A stretch of DNA of 64,000 nucleotides from Roseiarcus sp963807735 (GTDB lineage: Bacteria; Pseudomonadota; Alphaproteobacteria; Rhizobiales; Beijerinckiaceae): the NCBI GenBank assembly GCA_963807735.1, contig CAWEDI010000036.1, forward strand, positions 1 through 64,000. Reading direction: 5' to 3'. The notes beneath the pieces were generated by a model. The model made no database searches and had not been told where the DNA came from. It saw only the letters and a program-made list of their open reading frames with translations. Of the stretch, positions 7,559 through 17,665 are shown piece by piece. The position numbers and the translations under genes are program-made. How positions within the stretch are numbered: the stretch's first letter is position 1; each line of letters opens with the position of its first letter.

Positions 7559-9644
7559 CTAGGCGATGACGCCGAGCGAACGCACCTCGACGCCGCGAGC
7601 GATTTCGAGCTGACTCAAGACCGGCAAGGTCGGGAACATGCGCTCGACGATCATCCGCACGAACGGCCGCGTCTCCGCGGTCGTCACCACCGCGAACATG
7701 TGCTTTTCCTCGAGCCGCTTGCGGATCGCGGCGGAGGCTTGCGTCGCGAATTCCTCCATCAGCCGCGGATCGATGTCGAACTCCGCGACCTCGCCCTTGG
7801 CGTCGCGCTTCAGGCTCTGATGGAACACCATGTCCCAACGATTGCCGAGCCGCAGCACCTTCAGCACGCCCTGATCGAGAATCGCGCCGCAGATCTGTTG
7901 CGAGATGCGGATTCGCACATGTTCAACGATCTGCTCGGGACGGCGGATATGCGGCGCGATCTCGGCGATCGCTTCGAGGATCAGATTGATGTTGCGGATC
8001 GACACCCGCTCCGCCAGCAGCAGCTTGAACACGGCGAGCAGGCCGGAGTGCGAAATCTGCGACGGGCAGATGTCGTCGAGCAGCCGCTTGTACTCGGGCT
8101 CCAGCCGATCGAGCAGGCCGCGCATGTCCTTGTACGACAACAGCCGCGCCAGGTTGTTGTGGATCGTCTCGGAGAGGTGGGTCAGCATCACCGAGATCGG
8201 ATCGATGGGGCGGAATCCTTCGCGCCGCGCATCCGCGGCGAGAGATTCGGGAATCCAGATCGCTTTCATCCCGAATGCGGGCTCGCGCACCTCGTCGCCC
8301 GGGGTCGACGGGCGCCGCCCGTCGCCGACCACCACCAGCATCTCGTGGACGCGCAGCTCCTGGGTCGCCGCGATCGTGCCGTGCAGGCGGATCTGATAGG
8401 TCTTCGCCGGCGCGCCGATCTCGTCGGTGAGCTTGATCTCGGGGACGACGAAGCCGTATTCGCGCGCGAACTTGCGTCGCATCTTGGCGACGCGATTGGC
8501 GATCTCGGCGTGCTGCGACGAGCAGCGTGGCGGCGAGCTCCTTGGAGAAGCACAGCTCGACCTCGACCGGCCGCAACTGCTCCTTGATCGAGCCCTTCGC
8601 CTCCGCTCGCGTCCGCTCGTCATGCGCCGTGCGCACCGCCGCCTCGGCCTCTTGCAGCTTGCGCGCGCGCGCCGGAAGCGCAACGCCGACAAAGCCGAAC
8701 AGGCTCCCAAGCGTCGCAAACGGAATAAGCGGCAGACCGGGAATGACGCCGAGGATGAACATCAACGACGCGGCCATGAACAACGCGGTCGGATAGTGGC
8801 CGAGCTGCCCGAACACCGCCTTTTCCGCCGAGCCCCGGGTGCCGCCTTTGGCGACCAGCAGGCCCGCCGCCAGCGAAATGATGAGCGCAGGAATCTGCGA
8901 GACGAGGCCGTCGCCGACCGACAGCTTGGTGAACACGTCGGAGGCGCTTGACAGCGACATGCCGTGGCGGGTGACGCCGATCACGATGCCGCCGAATATA
9001 TTGACGCCGAGGATGATGAGCCCGGCGATAGCGTCGCCGCGCACGAATTTCGAGGCGCCGTCCATCGACCCGAAGAACGAGCTTTCCTCCTCCAGCTCGC
9101 GGCGGCGCTGTTGCGCGACCTTTTCGTCGATCAGACCGGCGGAGAGATCGGCGTCGATCGCCATTTGTTTGCCGGGGATCGCGTCGAGCGTGAATCTGGC
9201 GCCGACTTCGGCGATGCGCGTCGCGCCCTTGGTGATGACGAGAAAATTGATCGTCACCAAGATGAGAAAGACGATGATGCCGATGACGAAATCGCCGCCC
9301 ATGACGAGGCGGGCGAAGCCGGCGATGATGTATCCCGCCGCGGTCTCGCCGCTGGCGCCATGCGCCAGGATGAGGCGGGTGGTCGAGATATTGAGCGCCA
9401 GCCGCAGCACGGTGGCGACCAGCAGCACCGTCGGGAACGCCGAAAACTCAAGCGGCTTCTGGATCCACAGCGCCACCATCAGGATCAAGACCGACAGCGC
9501 GATCGACAGCGCAAGGCCGAAGTCGATCAACAGCGACGGAAGGGGCAGGAAGAACAGGCACAGCACGAGCACGATGCCGACGGCGAAGCCGATATCGCCT
9601 CCCGAGCGGGGCGCCGCGTTGGCGGATAGGGACGTCGCCGACAA
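7559..9644 (-). pseudogene. flhA: Flagellar export gate protein FlhA, one frameshift
   Basis: FlhA forms the nonameric cytoplasmic ring of the flagellar export gate. The first frame (from 9644) gives the membrane half, about 375 residues, with the FHIPEP-family region VLRLALNISTTRLIL and the long cytosolic linker. Near 8520 the coding frame moves by one base: ELAATLLVA is read in the first frame and then QHAEIANRVAKMRRKFA and the entire C-terminal domain (to RSLGVIA) in another. The total span of 2086 bases is 3n+1 and would encode about 695 residues, the family norm, if corrected. Both halves are well conserved, suggesting a recent indel or consensus error. Confidence 0.92.
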
Positions 9645-9716
9645 ACTGCTTCTCCGAGGGGACTGCGCCTAGACTCGGACTTGCGCCTTGCGCGGGGCTA
9701 TCGCCGCCTCATCGGC

Positions 9717-9989
9717 TCAGCGGTCGTAGCCGTGCTCGATCCGCGCATAGACGTTCTCGGTGAACAGATAGAACTGGGCGCCGATGAAGGAGGCGGTGAG
9801 GCTGAACACCAGGAACACGACTATGAGCTTCGGCACGAAGGTGAGCGACATCTCCTGCACCTGGGTCAGCGCCTGAAACAGCGCCACGCCGACTCCGAGA
9901 ACCATCGCGGCGAGCACGCTCGGCCCGGCGCCGACGACGACCATCCAGATCGACGCCTGCAACAGATCCAGAACGTCGCCCTCGGTCAC
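9717..9989 (-). CDS. fliQ: Flagellar export protein FliQ
   Basis: A 90-residue protein with two membrane helices, of exact FliQ length. It begins MTEGDVLDLLQASIWMVVVGAGP and has the conserved ALFQALTQVQEMSLTFVPKL. With FliP and FliR it makes the core of the flagellar type III secretion channel. It overlaps the flgD stop by four bases and sits upstream of flhA. Intact, unlike its partners fliP and fliR in this sequence. Confidence 0.95.
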   Translation of the reverse strand: MTEGDVLDLLQASIWMVVVGAGPSVLAAMVLGVGVALFQALTQVQEMSLTFVPKLIVVFLVFSLTASFIGAQFYLFTENVYARIEHGYDR

Positions 9990-10405
9990 TGGACGGTCGC
10001 GCCGGTCGACAGCGGAACCTGACCGCCGTTTGTCAAGTTGGCGGTCGTTCCCGTGCTCGACACGGTTACCGAGCCGACGACGCCCGAGGTGCTGCCATCG
10101 GTCGAAGTCACTGTCTGACCGATCATCGATTCCGCCTGGCTGAGCGAACTCGAGACGAGCATGGAACTTAACGTCTGGTTGGTCTGCACTGACTGCCCCA
10201 CCTCCGAGACGGTCGCGAGCTGGCTGACCATCTGCGTCGGGTCCATCGGCTGCGTCGGATCCTGATGCTGCAGCTCGGTCATCAGCAGACTGAGAAAGTC
10301 GTTGTAGTTCAACGAATTGGTCGAGGCGATAGCGGAGTTTGCGCTCGCCGCGGAAGAGCTCGCGGCGTTGGCGGTCGAGACAGGCGAAACGGAGCTGATC
10401 GTCAT
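9986..10405 (-). CDS. flgD: Flagellar hook-capping protein FlgD (short form)
   Basis: 139 residues. The N-terminal half contains the diagnostic NDFLSLLMTELQHQDPTQPMDPTQMVSQLATVSEVGQSVQ of FlgD, the scaffold on which hook subunits assemble. The C-terminal half is a short beta-rich tail instead of the full Tudor and fibronectin-like domains of enteric FlgD, as is usual in rhizobia. ATG at 10405 is taken because the preceding in-frame residues do not look like FlgD. The gene lies between flbT and fliQ. Confidence 0.93.
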   Translation of the reverse strand: MTISSVSPVSTANAASSSAASANSAIASTNSLNYNDFLSLLMTELQHQDPTQPMDPTQMVSQLATVSEVGQSVQTNQTLSSMLVSSSLSQAESMIGQTVTSTDGSTSGVVGSVTVSSTGTTANLTNGGQVPLSTGATVQ

Positions 10406-10415
10406 TGGGAGATCC

Positions 10416-10826
10416 TCACGCCGCGTGGACGTTTGAAGTGTGGTCAACGGGAAACATCTCCGTCTGCTCGATCGCGTACATCACGCGCAACGCCTTCATC
10501 GCCTCGTAGTAGCGCGCCCGACCGATCAGATCCGATACGCTGGCGAGACCTTTGCGAATCTGCGACGACTCGAACGCCTCTTGCGCTTTGGCGATCAGGG
10601 AAGCCGCCAATTGCGCAGTCGTCCGCGCGCTTGCGGGATCCATCAGCATCACCTGCACGACGAAATATATCTGCCGCAGCGGAGTGGTGGCTTCCTCGGC
10701 CTGCATGACGTGAGTCTCCAACAGGAACGTCGCGTCGTTCATGAGCTCCAACGTCGCCTTGCGGTCCACCCGCAGAACGGCGCCGTTGATATAGATGCGT
10801 TCACCGGGTCTCAGCGTTATGTTCAT
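10416..10826 (-). CDS. flbT: Flagellin translation regulator FlbT
   Basis: A 136-residue FlbT homologue: MNITLRPGERIYINGAVLRVDRKATLEL, then ATFLLETHVMQAEEATTPLRQIYFVVQVMLMDP. In Caulobacter and Brucella FlbT binds flagellin mRNA and controls its translation and stability in response to hook assembly. Its pairing with flaF upstream is the standard alphaproteobacterial arrangement. ATG at 10826 is preceded directly by a GTG codon that would add one residue. Confidence 0.95.
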   Translation of the reverse strand: MNITLRPGERIYINGAVLRVDRKATLELMNDATFLLETHVMQAEEATTPLRQIYFVVQVMLMDPASARTTAQLAASLIAKAQEAFESSQIRKGLASVSDLIGRARYYEAMKALRVMYAIEQTEMFPVDHTSNVHAA

Positions 10827-10833
10827 CACAGCC

Positions 10834-11181
10834 TCAATTCAAGCCATCGCGGATGATTTGGTTGATCTCGATAAGCGGCTCAAGATCGGCGGTTTCGCCG
10901 CCCCTGAGCCGCTCGATTTCCTTGATGACCCAGATGCCGATCGAAATCAGCCGGCCGCGCAGCGCTGCGGGGAGCGCGTTTTCCGCGCCCCTGAGGTCCT
11001 CCAGGAACACGCTCCACAGCGTTCGCAGCTGGTAGAGCGCATTGATGCCTTGTCGCGACTTCGGGCCGTTGGCCTCGGCTTCTCGCAACATCGCGATCAC
11101 CCGGTCGAGCGCGCGCGCTTCCTGCGCGCGCATCGCCTGAGAAGATTCGTCGACGATTTCGTTGTAAGCGAATTCGTACAT
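10834..11181 (-). CDS. flaF: Flagellar biosynthesis regulator FlaF
   Basis: 115 residues: MYEFAYNEIVDESSQAMRAQEARALDRVIAML and LRTLWSVFLEDLRGAENALPAALRGRLISIGIWV are characteristic of FlaF, a flagellin-specific secretion chaperone that opposes FlbT. It sits seven bases upstream of flbT and just after flgL, in the order usual for rhizobia. Intact reading frame. Confidence 0.95.
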   Translation of the reverse strand: MYEFAYNEIVDESSQAMRAQEARALDRVIAMLREAEANGPKSRQGINALYQLRTLWSVFLEDLRGAENALPAALRGRLISIGIWVIKEIERLRGGETADLEPLIEINQIIRDGLN

Positions 11182-11196
11182 GGGCGCGGTCTCGTT

Positions 11197-12252
11197 TTAG
11201 GTCGGCAGATATTGGGCCAGACTCAGCGAGTGAATCTGGGCGGTGAGTTGATAGGAAGTTTGCAGTTGGCTGGTCAGCGTGGAGAGTTGCGTCGCCACCT
11301 CGGCGGGGTCGACGTTGTCCATGTTGCCGATCTGCGTCTGCAGTAGCGTCATTTGATCGCTCATTTCACTATTCGCCTGCGTGATCCGGCTCTGCGCCTG
11401 ACCGAGCCCAGCCTGGGCGTTGGTGATCGAGGCGGCGCCCTGGTTGATCGCGCCGAGCGCCGTCGTCGTCAGGACCTGCTCGGCGCCCGCGCTGAGCCCG
11501 GCGTCGCCGAACTCGCTCAACATGGCGTAACCCTGCGCCAGTTGTTGAAATCCCGAGGTATTGGCGTTGGTCGAGGTCTCGATCGTGTTGCCGGGCGAGA
11601 TCTCGCTCGTTGTGTTGGCGCTGGAGGCCGTCGACCAGTTAGCGCCCCACTTCGGGCTCTCGAATTGCGCGGCGAACGGGCCGGACAGGAAGCCCTGCAT
11701 CTGCGATGCGCTGATATTGGAGACTTGCGGCGAGGTCGGGGTGAAGCCGAAATAGCTGGTGAAGGCGGAATCGATCGACGACTTGGCGCTGGACGTCGGG
11801 GTCGAGAAATAGTCGTCGACGGGAGCGACGCCGTTATTTTGGCCGCCGAACACGTAGGCGTCGCCGGAGGTCGTGTTGGCGAGCGAGATGAACTGTTGCA
11901 GATTGCTCTGACCGATCGACTGCAAGCTTGCGCCGTTGTTGTCGCCGGTCGTCAGCGCGGTCAGGCTCGCGGCTGCGCTCTGCGCGCTCGACGCCATCGA
12001 CGACAAGGCGCTCTGCGCGGTCGACAGGTTGGTTTCGGTGACGCCATTGGCGGAGGTGGTCGCCTGCAGAAGGTCGTCCTGCGTGCGCAGCGCCAGCTCA
12101 TATCCGGATTGGTCGCCGAGCTGAAGGCCGAGATTGGCGTATTGGCCGCTCGACGCTTCGACCTCGAGGTTGGCGAGCTGCGCCTGGGTCTGTCTAACGG
12201 CGGGCAGCATCGCGGTCGCCAGATAAGACGAGGACACGGAGGAGATTGTCAT
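11197..12252 (-). CDS. flgL: Hook-filament junction protein FlgL
   Basis: A 351-residue flagellin-fold protein with the conserved helical N-terminus (MTISSVSSSYLATAMLPAVRQTQAQLANLEVEASSGQYANLGLQLG) and helical C-terminus (ITQANSEMSDQMTLLQTQIGNMDNVDPAEVATQLSTLTSQLQTSYQLT) that form the D0/D1 domains. The centre is Ser/Thr/Asn-rich and exposed. FlgL (HAP3) joins the hook to the filament. It follows flgK by six bases and is unbroken. Confidence 0.92.
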   Translation of the reverse strand: MTISSVSSSYLATAMLPAVRQTQAQLANLEVEASSGQYANLGLQLGDQSGYELALRTQDDLLQATTSANGVTETNLSTAQSALSSMASSAQSAAASLTALTTGDNNGASLQSIGQSNLQQFISLANTTSGDAYVFGGQNNGVAPVDDYFSTPTSSAKSSIDSAFTSYFGFTPTSPQVSNISASQMQGFLSGPFAAQFESPKWGANWSTASSANTTSEISPGNTIETSTNANTSGFQQLAQGYAMLSEFGDAGLSAGAEQVLTTTALGAINQGAASITNAQAGLGQAQSRITQANSEMSDQMTLLQTQIGNMDNVDPAEVATQLSTLTSQLQTSYQLTAQIHSLSLAQYLPT

Positions 12253-12258
12253 GTCGCA

Positions 12259-13761
12259 TCACACCGCATTCACAAGAGTGTCGAGCATGCTGCTGACCGT
12301 CGTCATCAGTTTCGCCGTCGCGGTGTAACTGCTTTCGATCGTCAACATGTTGGTGAGCTCCGTGTCGAGGTTGACGCCGGTCGCGTTGCTGAGCGCAGAG
12401 GAGGCCTGCGTCAACAGCGAGGACTGGTAGGATTGGTTGCCGGAGGCTTGCTGGTTGGCGGATTGCAGCCAGCTTACCGAGGCGTTGGAGTAGTCGGAAA
12501 GCGAGGCGGTGGTGGGGAGCCCGCCGCTGGACGAGAAGCTCATCGGCGCCTGCATGGCCGAGATCAGTTGGCTCAGGCGGCCGGTGTATCCGGAATCCCC
12601 GGTCGTGTTGTACGTGTAGTCGAGGTTGCTCGTGTCGGAGATGCCGCCGTCGCGCAGCAGCAACGGGTTGCCGCCCTGCGATGGATCGACCGAAGCGGCG
12701 ATGCTGATCGAATTGGCGAGACCCGCGTAGTTGGCCGAGGTCGGCACACTCGTGAGCCCGGCGGCGGTGAACAGGCCGGGAAGCGGCGGCAAGCCGGTGT
12801 TCGTCGTCGATTGGTCGGTTTCCTGAAAGGCGGAGATCAGGTTGCCGGCGATTTGATCGAGCTGCGACTGATATTGCGGCGCGACATCGTCGCGCAACTG
12901 CACGAGGCCGGCGATGGCGCCGCTCTGGATCGGCATGTTGGACGAGGCGCCCGTGATCGGCGCGCCGTTGACGAGCACCTGCGCGCCTGTCTGGTTGGGG
13001 CCGAGGGTCCCGCTCGGCGAGAAGGTGAGCTGATAGGGCGCGGTTTGGAACAGCGTCACGCCGCTGTCGGTGAAGATCGCCATCGATCCGTTGCCGTTGA
13101 CCGAGGTGGTGACCCCGATCTGCTGCGAGATCTGGGTGACAAGCGAGTCGCGTTGATCCTCAAGCGATCCGACATTCGACCCGCTGGCGAGGCCGCTGAC
13201 GACGGAATCGTTGACGGTCTTGAATTGAGCAAGCAGCGAATTGACGCTGTTGACGTCCTGGGCGATCGACTGGTCGGCCTGCGTCCGTGTTTGCGTCACC
13301 GCCTGCGCGCCGGCGTTGAGCGAGGCGGCGACGCCCTGGGCCGCTGAGACGGCGGCTTGCGCCGAGCTTGTGTTGCTGGGGTCGGCCTCGTACGTCGTCA
13401 TCGCGGACTGGAAGTTGGCCATCATCGCGTAGGGCGAGTCGCCGTTCTGCAACGGGCCTGTCGACGTCACGCCAGAGGAGTCGTCGACCGTCTGCGCAAG
13501 CGTGGCGAGGCCGTTGGCGATGGCGCTCTGCGCGGCGCTGTCGGACGTGGCGACGTTGACCTGATCGGCCAACGCGGAATTCGCGGTGCGCGTGACTGAA
13601 GCGACGCCGACGCCGCCGAAAGGGTCGGTCGCCAAGTTGGCGATCTGGCGGGAATAGCCCGGCGTGTTCGCGTTGGCGATGTTGTTGGCGATCGTCGAGC
13701 TCTGCGCGCCGATCGCCGAGAACGACGAGTTGATGATGTTGAAGGCGGAGGAGAGCGTCAT
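12259..13761 (-). CDS. flgK: Hook-filament junction protein FlgK
   Basis: 500 residues. The N-terminus has the rod/hook motif SSFSAIGAQSSTIANNIANANTPGYSRQ, and the C-terminus NLDTELTNMLTIESSYTATAKLMTTVSSMLDTLVNAV is the FlgK signature. The middle contains the expected GSNVGSLEDQRDSLVTQISQQIGV. FlgK (HAP1) is the first junction protein on the hook. It lies directly upstream of flgL. No frame break was found although the adjacent flgE is heavily broken. Confidence 0.94.
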   Translation of the reverse strand: MTLSSAFNIINSSFSAIGAQSSTIANNIANANTPGYSRQIANLATDPFGGVGVASVTRTANSALADQVNVATSDSAAQSAIANGLATLAQTVDDSSGVTSTGPLQNGDSPYAMMANFQSAMTTYEADPSNTSSAQAAVSAAQGVAASLNAGAQAVTQTRTQADQSIAQDVNSVNSLLAQFKTVNDSVVSGLASGSNVGSLEDQRDSLVTQISQQIGVTTSVNGNGSMAIFTDSGVTLFQTAPYQLTFSPSGTLGPNQTGAQVLVNGAPITGASSNMPIQSGAIAGLVQLRDDVAPQYQSQLDQIAGNLISAFQETDQSTTNTGLPPLPGLFTAAGLTSVPTSANYAGLANSISIAASVDPSQGGNPLLLRDGGISDTSNLDYTYNTTGDSGYTGRLSQLISAMQAPMSFSSSGGLPTTASLSDYSNASVSWLQSANQQASGNQSYQSSLLTQASSALSNATGVNLDTELTNMLTIESSYTATAKLMTTVSSMLDTLVNAV

Positions 13762-13790
13762 GGTATCGCCTCAGTAGCGGCCGTGGACCG

Positions 13791-15038
13791 CTACGACTGG
13801 ATGTTGTTGAGAACGTCGAGGAGCTTCGCGCCGGTCTGGAACACCTTGGAATTGGCTTCGTAGGAGCTTTGCGCCTGGACCATGTTGGTCAGTTCGGTCG
13901 CTAGGTCGACGGTCGAGGCTTCGAGGGAAGACGAGTTGATCGTGCCAAGCCCCGCCGTGCCGGCGATTGCTGACTTGCGGCGCGCCCGATTCCGGGTTGG
14001 CCTGAAAGGCGTCGCCGAGCGCGGAGGTCAGATTGTCGGGGCTTGCGACCTTGGCGAGCGGGATCGTGTAGGCCGGCGTGATGGCGCCATTGCCGTAATT
14101 GAACGACAGCGTGCCGTCTTGCGCAATGCTGACACTGGTGATCGTGCCGGGCGCGTTGCCGTTGATGGTGGCCGAGCTGACGGCGAAGCTCGACGCCAGC
14201 TGCGTGGTCTGGCCAAGATCGACCGAGACCGTCTGGCCGCCGGGAACGGTGAAGGTGAGCGGCGAGCCGCTGGTCAGCGCGCCGGTGTTGGGATCGAAGG
14301 TCAGGTTCTGCGTCGCCAGCGGACCGGAGGTATAGGGGAAGCCGCCGCCTGCCGCCGCGGTCGAGGCGTCGTAGGCGTCGACCTCCCAACTGTCCGCCGC
14401 CGGTGTTGGTGAAATAGAGGTTGATCGTGTGCGGCGCCGCCGAGATTGTCATAGGCGACGAGCGAGGTTTCGGCGGTGTATTGCGAGCCGGCGGAGTTCG
14501 TCGAGGGCAGATCGGCCGCGGTCACGACGGTTGAGGTCGAGGGCAGATTGGCGATCAGCGTGGCGGCGGTCGAGGGCGTCGCGGAATCGGCGGCGCCGTC
14601 GACGTTGACCTTGGTCAGGCCGGAGAGCGAGTTGAGCGCGACGCCGGTGTCGCCGACCGGGCGCGGCCATCAGATAATAGCCGGCGGAATTGACCAGATT
14701 GCCGGAAGCGTCGGGCACGAACGAGCCGTCGCGGGTCAGAAAGATGTTGCCGCTGGGGCCGTCGGACGATGAAGAAGCCGGCGCCCTGGACGGCGAGGTC
14801 GGTGGTGGTCTGGTCGTCTGCTGATCCTGGCCCTGCAGCGTGTTGTAGCGCATGCGACGTCGATGTGACGCCGGCGAACTGCGATTGGAAGTCCTGGCGA
14901 GGAGTCGACGAGCGCGGAGAATGCGGTCTCGGTGTTCTTGTAGCCGGTCGTGTTGGCGTTGGCGACGTTCTGCGCGATCGTCGACAGCCAGTTGGAATTC
15001 GCCAGCATGCCGGAGACCGCGGTATTGAGAATGCTCAT
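13791..15038 (-). pseudogene. flgE: Flagellar hook protein FlgE, eight frameshifts
   Basis: The hook subunit. The start MSILNTAVSGMLANSNWLST followed by NANTTGYKN, and the end ELTNMVQAQSSYEANSKVFQ, identify FlgE. Between them the protein can be followed only by changing frame about eight times (near 14897, 14854, 14815, 14764, 14660, 14435, 14399 and 13965): for instance FFIV then DGPSGNIFLTRDGSFVPDASG, then GDTGVALNSLSGL. Seven shifts fit one extra base and one fits a missing base, summing to +6, in line with the 1248-base (3n) span. No internal stop arises by substitution. As written it cannot give a hook protein; see findings. Confidence 0.88.
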
Positions 15039-15103
15039 GCGTCAACTCCTACTGTACGCGATCATGAGTAACGCCCGCAAGCTTGCGCGGGCCTAGCGCT
15101 GCG

Positions 15104-15848
15104 TCAGGCGACCGAGCGCACGAGGCTGCCGACCAGCAGGTTCCAGCCGTCGATCATGACGAAGAACAGCAGCTTGGCGGGCAGCGAGAGCACGGTCGGC
15201 GGCAGCATCATCATGCCCATCGACATCGTCAGCGTCGCCACGATCATGTCGATGACCAGGAACGGCAGCACGATCATGAAGCCGATCTCGAAGCCGCGCC
15301 GCAGCTCGGAAATCATGAAGGCGGGGATGAGGATGCGCAGGTCGACGGTCGAGCGGTCCGCGATCTTCGAATCGTGTCGCGCGACAGATCCTCGAACAGC
15401 GCGATGTCCTTCTCGCGCACCTGCGCGAGCATGAATTCGCGGAACGGCGCCGACGATCGCGGCGAAGCGCCTGCTCCTGCGTGATGCGAATTGTCCATCA
15501 GCGGCTGCATGCCGTTCGCGCCAGGCGTGGTCGAACGTCGGCGCCATCACGAACAGGGTCATGAACAGCGCAAGGACTGGTCAGCACGATATTGGCGCGG
15601 CGTGCTCTGCAGCCCGAGCCCCGAGCGCAGAAACGACAGCGCGACGATGAAGCGCGTGAAGCTCGTCACCATGATGAGCAGGCCCGGGCGCGACCGACAG
15701 CACGGTCAGGATCGCGGCGATTTGCAGCACGCGCGCGGTCGCCGAGGCGCCGCCGTTGGGCAGCAGCGCGCCGAGATCGACGGTCTGCGCGAGGCGCGGC
15801 GGCGGGGAAGGCGACGAGGACAGCGGCGGCGAGGGCGATCCGTCTCAT
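15104..15848 (-). pseudogene. fliP: Flagellar export protein FliP, about nine frameshifts
   Basis: FliP is the central channel protein of the export gate. Starting at ATG 15848 with a signal peptide (MRRIALAAAVLVAFPAAA), pieces in different frames read DLGALLPNGGASATARVLQIAAILTVLSVAPG, FTRFIVALSFLRSGLGLQSTP, LFMTLFVMAPTFDHAW, FREFMLAQVREKDIALFEDLS and finally LRILIPAFMISELRRGFEIGFMIV to SLVRSVA. Eight single-base insertions and one deletion are needed; the 745-base span (3n+1) agrees. The corrected length of about 246 residues is normal. ATGA overlap with the upstream fliL. Confidence 0.88.
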
Positions 15849-16376
15849 TGCAGCACCAGGGTTTTCAGGATCAGTTCGGTGACTTTGCCGTTGCGAGCGA
15901 ACCAGCGCGCGATCGCGAAGATCCTGGCGGATGTTTTCAAGTCCGATCGGCCCTTCCAACTGCGCGACCGAGAGGGTGCGCAGATAGGCGAGCTCGTCGG
16001 TGGCGATCTCGGCGGCGAGCATGTCCGGGTGCGCCAACGCCTTCGGTTCGAACACGATCGAGGCTTCGAGGCGAACCCAGGTGTCGGCGGGGGTGGCGAT
16101 ATTGGTGACGATCGGCGGCAGATCGACGAGGCTCGGGCCGTCGCCCGCGCAGGCGATGGTCGTCGTGGCCTTGTCGCCGTCCTTGGCCTCGGACGAAAGC
16201 TTGCCAGACGGCGGCTTGTCCTTGGCGATCGTTTCCGTCGGCGCCGGCGGGTTCATCGCCGTCAGCGCAAGCCCGCGCCGCCGGCGATGAAGCGTCACCA
16301 CCAGCCATTCGATGAGCGTCGCCATGAACGAGGATTTCTTGCTTGCCCGCTCGCCGGCGGCATCGGGCTCGGCCAT
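15845..16376 (-). pseudogene. fliL: Flagellar basal body protein FliL, three frameshifts
   Basis: FliL surrounds the stator at the inner membrane. The reading shows a short cytoplasmic N-terminus, a transmembrane helix and a periplasmic domain (LVDLPPIVTNIATPADTWVRLEASIVFEP, LAYLRTLSVAQLEGPIGLENIRQDL). Two compensating indels near 16270-16300 turn what should be a Gly/Ala stretch of the membrane helix (IAGGAG) into HRRRRG, and an extra base near 15892 destroys the conserved end VTELILKTLVLQ. The 532-base span is 3n+1, as predicted by these three events. It follows flgH. Confidence 0.85.
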
Positions 16377-16394
16377 GGCGCTTGGCTCCTCGGT

Positions 16395-17110
16395 TCAGAA
16401 GGGTTTCACGAAGTCGTAGATCTGCTGGCCCCAGGCGGGCTGCTGGACCTCGGTGATCCGCCCGCGGCCGCCGTAGGAGATGCGCGCCTCGGCGACGCGA
16501 TCGTAGGCGATGGTGTTGTTGCGCGAGATGTCGGTCGGCCTGACGATGCCGGCGACGTGAGTTGCCGCAGCTCGAAATTGACCCGCACCTCCTGCGAGCC
16601 GCTGATGACGAGGTTGCCGTTCGGCAGCACGTGCGTCACGACGGCGGGAACGGAGAGTTGAATCTGTTCGGAGCGGTTGATGTCGCCGTTGCCCTGCGAC
16701 GAAGAGGTCGAGTTGAAATCGTGCTTGTAGGTGAGCGGCGTCGTCTGCGAGCCGCCGGAGCCCGACGTCTCCGGGGAGAACAACCAATCAAAGCCGAATG
16801 TGCCGTTCGAGGTCGTCTTGCGATCCGTGGCGTTGCCGACCGTCGCCTTGTCGTTGATCGAGATGACGACCGTGAGGATGTCGCCGACATGCGCGATGCG
16901 CTGGTCGGTATAGAGGTTGATGGGACGCGGCGCGGCCACGCGCCTGCGCCGCCGGCGGCAGCGCGATCGACGCGTCGGGCGGCGTCGTCGCTGCATGCCC
17001 GTCCCGACCGGCGAAAGATCGGGCGCGCGCATGAAGTCTTTCAGCGGCGGCGCGCAACCGGCGAGCAGCGCCGATAGCGCGAGCGAAACGAGCGACAGCC
17101 GAGGGATCAT
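16395..17110 (-). pseudogene. flgH: Flagellar L-ring lipoprotein FlgH, three frameshifts
   Basis: FlgH forms the outer-membrane L-ring. The start MIPRLSLVSLALSALLAGC is a lipoprotein signal with its lipobox cysteine at residue 19. The conserved core INLYTDQRIAHVGDILTVVISINDKATVGN is intact, while a Pro/Ala linker before it (about 16940-16995) and the stretch after FELRQL (about 16561) change frame; the real C-terminus HVAGIVRPTDISRNNTIAYDRVAEARISYGG to YDFVKPF is in a third reading. Net shift of minus one matches the 716-base span. The ATG overlaps the motE stop. Confidence 0.88.
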
Positions 17111-17626
17111 GATTTGTCGGCGCCCAGCGCGCCGCGCGATCAGGCTTGAAAGTTTGGCCGCCTTCTCCGCCTCCATCTCGCCAAGGATGGCGCCGGCGAC
17201 GCGCGGATTGAGTTTGGCGAGCACGGCCACGGCGACCGGCTCGTCCATCTCGGCGATCTGCGCGGCCGCGGCGTCGGCCGGCATCTTGCCGTAGATTGCG
17301 ACGACGTCGTCGGTGGCCGCCTTCATCATCGCCTCGCGTTTGGTGACCCATTCGCGCGCCGCGCTCTCCTTGATTTCGAGCTTCTCGACCTCGTCGCGCA
17401 CTTCCTGTTCGAGGTCGCCGAGCCGGCGCAGCTGATAGGCGAGCGCGCGCTTCGCTGGCGCTCGGCGCGAGGGCGCCGCAATAGCGCGCGATCTCGCTCT
17501 CCGGCGGCGCCCGGCGCGGTGGGTTTGGGCTTTGGCGTCCTCAGCGGCGGCGGCAACAGAGCGCGAGCGCCGCTCGCCAGCGCCGCCGCGCACGTCCGGC
17601 GCAAGATGATGATGCGTCGATCGCAT
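17107..17626 (-). pseudogene. motE: MotE-type flagellar chaperone (MgtE N-terminal domain), four frameshifts
   Basis: The well-preserved part reads LRRLGDLEQEVRDEVEKLEIKESAAREWVTKREAMMKAATDDVVAIYGKMPADAAAAQIAEMDEPVAVAVLAKLNPRVAGAILGEMEAEKAAKL, a coiled coil followed by an MgtE_N repeat, as in MotE, the periplasmic chaperone of MotC in rhizobia. The signal-peptide region and the C-terminus are out of phase: extra bases near 17612, 17492, 17454 and 17134 would restore a start MRSTIIILRR, a SEIARYC segment and an end LIAGALGADKS. The 520-base span (3n+1) agrees. Confidence 0.75.
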
Positions 17627-17665
17627 GGCCGAAGGTTAGGCGCGCTGACTTGCGCCGGCCTGACG

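Noticed and set aside
15073..15092. Hairpin GCCCGCAAG / CTTGCGCGGGC between flgE and fliP considered as a repeat-family copy
   Set aside because: It lacks the TCTCCCCG core and the CCCTCACCC flank of the palindromic family; the right arm also has two unpaired bases. At most a weak intercistronic hairpin, in a region of doubtful sequence.
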